This document shows positions 5,500-6,824 of a stretch of 6,824 bases of DNA, piece by piece. The stretch is from JASHVB01 sp049522565 (GTDB taxonomy: Bacteria > Pseudomonadota > Alphaproteobacteria > Acetobacterales > Acetobacteraceae), in NCBI GenBank assembly GCA_049522565.1, contig JBEKNT010000419.1, positions 1-6,824 of the forward strand, given 5' to 3'. Under the pieces are notes generated by a model. That model did not search any database. It had not been told where the DNA came from and worked only from the letters and a program-made list of their open reading frames with translations. Every line of letters starts with the position of its first letter. Position 1 is the first letter of the stretch. The translations under genes and the position numbers were made by a program.

Positions 5500-6471
5500 A
5501 TGCCGAACCATGACGGCGGACCACGCCGGAACGCGGACACCGCCGCACAAGACGGTACCGGCGCGCCTCAGGGCCGCGCCACGCGGCTCGGCCTGTCGAT
5601 CGGCGGCGGCGTGCTGTCGCTTGCCGCGCTGCAATCGGCCGCACTGGCGGGACCGTGCAGTACCGGCGTGGTGCTGGAAAGCCCGGACCGGTCCACCATC
5701 ATCAGCCCGGACGGCGCGGTAAGCTGCATCGTGCTCCCCGGCGGGGACGCCCTGCTGAGCCTCGATGGCCAGGTGACGCCGCTGGTGCCGCTCGGCGCGC
5801 CGACCGGCCCCACGACCTATAGCTATGACAGCCAGGGCCAACTGCCCAGCGAGACCGACTCGCTCGGCACGACCACGATGTCGTACGATTTTTCCGGCCA
5901 GCCGACCGCGGCGACCGACGTGCTGGGCCGCGTCACGACCTACACCTACCAGTACGGCGCCGGCGGGGGCGAACTGACCCAGGTGACGCAGCCGGGCGGC
6001 AGCGTGACCACGTACGAGTACGATGGCGGCAGGTTGACCAGCGAGACCCTGCCGGGGGGCAGCACCGTCACCTTCACCTACGACCCCGGGTCGGTGACCG
6101 AGACCGCGACCGGCGGCAACGTCACCACCTACACCTACGACTCCCGCAACAACATCACGACCGGGGACGCCGTGGGCCGGGTGACCACCTACACCTACGA
6201 CGGCGGCCAGTTGACCGCCATCACCGACCCGACGGGCGGTGGGAGGACCTTCACCTACGACTACGCGGCGGGCCTGATCGGCTCGAGTACGGACCCGATC
6301 GGCAACATCACCACCTACACGTACGATGCTCGGCCGCAGCTCGTGACCGATACCGGGAACTCGGATGGCGCCGCCAATTTCGCCTATGCGGCCAGCGTCC
6401 CGGAACCGTCCACCCTGGCGGTGTTGCTGTCCGGGCTGGCCGGCTGGATCGGGTTGCGCCGCCGCCGTTGA
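5500..6471 (+). CDS. Secreted YD-repeat protein with PEP-CTERM sorting signal
   Basis: A 323-residue exported protein. After a hydrophilic lead of about 28 residues comes a signal peptide (RLGLSIGGGVLSLAALQSAALA, about 29-50) with likely cleavage after ALA-50. The mature part starts with a short region holding two cysteines (C53, C76). Then come about nine RHS/YD-type repeats of 18-24 residues, each with a TTYTYD-like motif (near 105, 125, 145, 169, 190, 208, 228, 249 and 270). The C-terminus has the PEP-CTERM tripartite signal: PEP at 301-303, a hydrophobic helix to about 319, and RRRR at the end. Exosortase should cleave it and release or anchor it at the surface; no exosortase gene is in the window. 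It has no RHS core or toxin domain and is far shorter than typical RHS proteins. ATG 5500 was chosen for the GGGAGCGAGGGA ribosome-binding region; the frame stays open upstream to 5413. Confidence 0.85.
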   Translation: MPNHDGGPRRNADTAAQDGTGAPQGRATRLGLSIGGGVLSLAALQSAALAGPCSTGVVLESPDRSTIISPDGAVSCIVLPGGDALLSLDGQVTPLVPLGAPTGPTTYSYDSQGQLPSETDSLGTTTMSYDFSGQPTAATDVLGRVTTYTYQYGAGGGELTQVTQPGGSVTTYEYDGGRLTSETLPGGSTVTFTYDPGSVTETATGGNVTTYTYDSRNNITTGDAVGRVTTYTYDGGQLTAITDPTGGGRTFTYDYAAGLIGSSTDPIGNITTYTYDARPQLVTDTGNSDGAANFAYAASVPEPSTLAVLLSGLAGWIGLRRRR

Positions 6472-6481
6472 ACGGCGGCGG
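6459..6481 (+). terminator. GC-rich hairpin over the PEP-CTERM stop codon
   Basis: CCGCCGCCG (6459-6467) and CGGCGGCGG (6473-6481) form a 9-bp stem with a TTGAA loop that contains the TGA stop. The left arm encodes the terminal arginine run. There is no T tract after it, so it is not a classical intrinsic terminator. It could still slow polymerase or protect the mRNA end. Confidence 0.3.
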
Positions 6482-6568
6482 GCGAGGCCGCGGGCGCGCC
6501 GCGCGACGGGGGTGGACGGAGCCGGTAGAGCACTTCCACCCTGACTGAGATCGTCGGGACCGCTGCCA

Positions 6569-6780
6569 TTGCGAGTTGGCCGCCGGCTGGCGGACGACCC
6601 GCCCTGAATGAAACTGTGGAGGTCGCCGGAGATAAGCCGGCTCCCCCTCCCCTTGTGGGAGGGGGAGTTGTTTCTTGCGAGTTCCCCACCGGCCAGCGGC
6701 CGACCCGCCCCGGATGAAACCGTGGAGACTGTCGCCGAGAAGGATACTCCCCCTCCCCTTGTGGGCTTGGGCCGCGAAGC
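6569..6780. repeat. Two tandem copies of a 106-bp intergenic repeat
   Basis: Copy A (6569-6674) and copy B (6675-6780) align without gaps at a period of 106 bases. Shared blocks include TTGCGAGTT at the start, GACCCGCCC, GATGAAAC or AATGAAAC, GTGGAG, and CTCCCCCTCCCCTTGTGGG near the end. The internal parts have diverged. Both copies lie in non-coding DNA after the PEP-CTERM gene; the 6472-6824 interval contains no convincing gene. The C/G-tract core looks like a dispersed intergenic repeat type of GC-rich Alphaproteobacteria (from memory, not checked). Confidence 0.75.
6641..6674 (+). terminator. Strong hairpin with T-rich tail in repeat copy A
   Basis: CTCCCCCTCCC (6641-6651) and GGGAGGGGGAG (6657-6667) form a perfect 11-bp stem with a CTTGT loop, followed by TTGTTTC. 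A stable G/C stem and a T-rich tail fit a rho-independent terminator for the plus-strand PEP-CTERM transcript, about 170 bp after its stop. Because it belongs to a repeat family, the terminator role may be secondary. Confidence 0.5.
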
Positions 6781-6824
6781 GGACCGAGGTTGGGGGGGAG
6801 GGGTTGATGCGGCACGAACCCCTC
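6747..6824. repeat. Nested inverted repeats in repeat copy B at the window edge
   Basis: CCCCTCCCC (6750-6758) pairs with GGGGAGGGG (6795-6803). Between them CTTGG-CCGC pairs with GCGG-CCGAG around a GAA loop, giving a long branched stem. A further 8-bp inverted repeat, GAGGGGTT (6798-6805) with AACCCCTC (6817-6824), uses part of the same bases, so two alternative folds exist. The repeat may continue past the window. Confidence 0.5.

Noticed and set aside
6569..6780. CRISPR array
   Set aside because: Only two copies, directly adjacent with no spacers, a 106-bp unit and internal divergence. No cas genes are present.
6384..6815. A 143-codon minus-strand frame covering the 3' repeats
   Set aside because: It runs through the G/C-tract repeats and the antisense of the PEP-CTERM tail. 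Its composition is proline/arginine-rich repeat translation, with no supporting start site.

Overview
The window looks like an accessory region on a GC-rich proteobacterial replicon. I would guess Alphaproteobacteria, possibly an Acetobacteraceae-type organism. The guess rests on the high GC of the backbone genes, the style of the IS5-family transposase and of the tyrosine recombinase, and a PEP-CTERM protein, which implies a Gram-negative host with an exosortase. This is inference; no marker gene is present.

Layout. (1) Bases 2-967 are a complete IS5-family insertion sequence with an intact DDE transposase and matching terminal inverted repeats. (2) Bases ~968-3700 form a mosaic accessory island whose genes all lie on the minus strand. 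Reading along that strand, they are a two-helix DUF4760-like membrane protein (3684-3028), a 17-bp perfect inverted repeat with a 5-bp spacer (2916-2954), a tyrosine recombinase broken by one in-frame amber codon (2897-1878), a 107-aa protein of unknown function (1757-1434), and a SLATT-like two-helix membrane protein (from 1437) joined to the small gene by an ATGA overlap. The SLATT-like gene has lost its native 3' end to the IS. The membrane-protein and small-protein genes are clearly more AT-rich than everything else, while the recombinase is GC-rich, so the island was probably assembled from at least two sources. (3) Bases 3791-6471 are GC-rich backbone: a family-2 glycosyltransferase with C-terminal TPR repeats on the minus strand, and divergently from it a secreted YD-repeat protein ending in a PEP-CTERM sorting signal on the plus strand. 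(4) Bases 6472-6824 are non-coding and hold two copies of a 106-bp repeat built around G/C-tract hairpins.

How the parts may work together. The 107-aa protein and the SLATT-like protein look like one translationally coupled unit. SLATT proteins are predicted membrane effectors in bacterial conflict systems, often with a nucleotide-signal sensor, but no nucleotidyltransferase, SLOG or TIR gene is visible here. The unit is therefore either an atypical two-gene system or a fragment, and the IS has probably disabled it. The recombinase and the palindrome just upstream of its start look like an enzyme-and-site module. The glycosyltransferase and the PEP-CTERM protein both point to envelope or extracellular-matrix functions.

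The most noteworthy items are the recombinase-linked palindrome, the IS-truncated SLATT operon with its unrecognised small partner, and the small exosortase-type YD-repeat protein.
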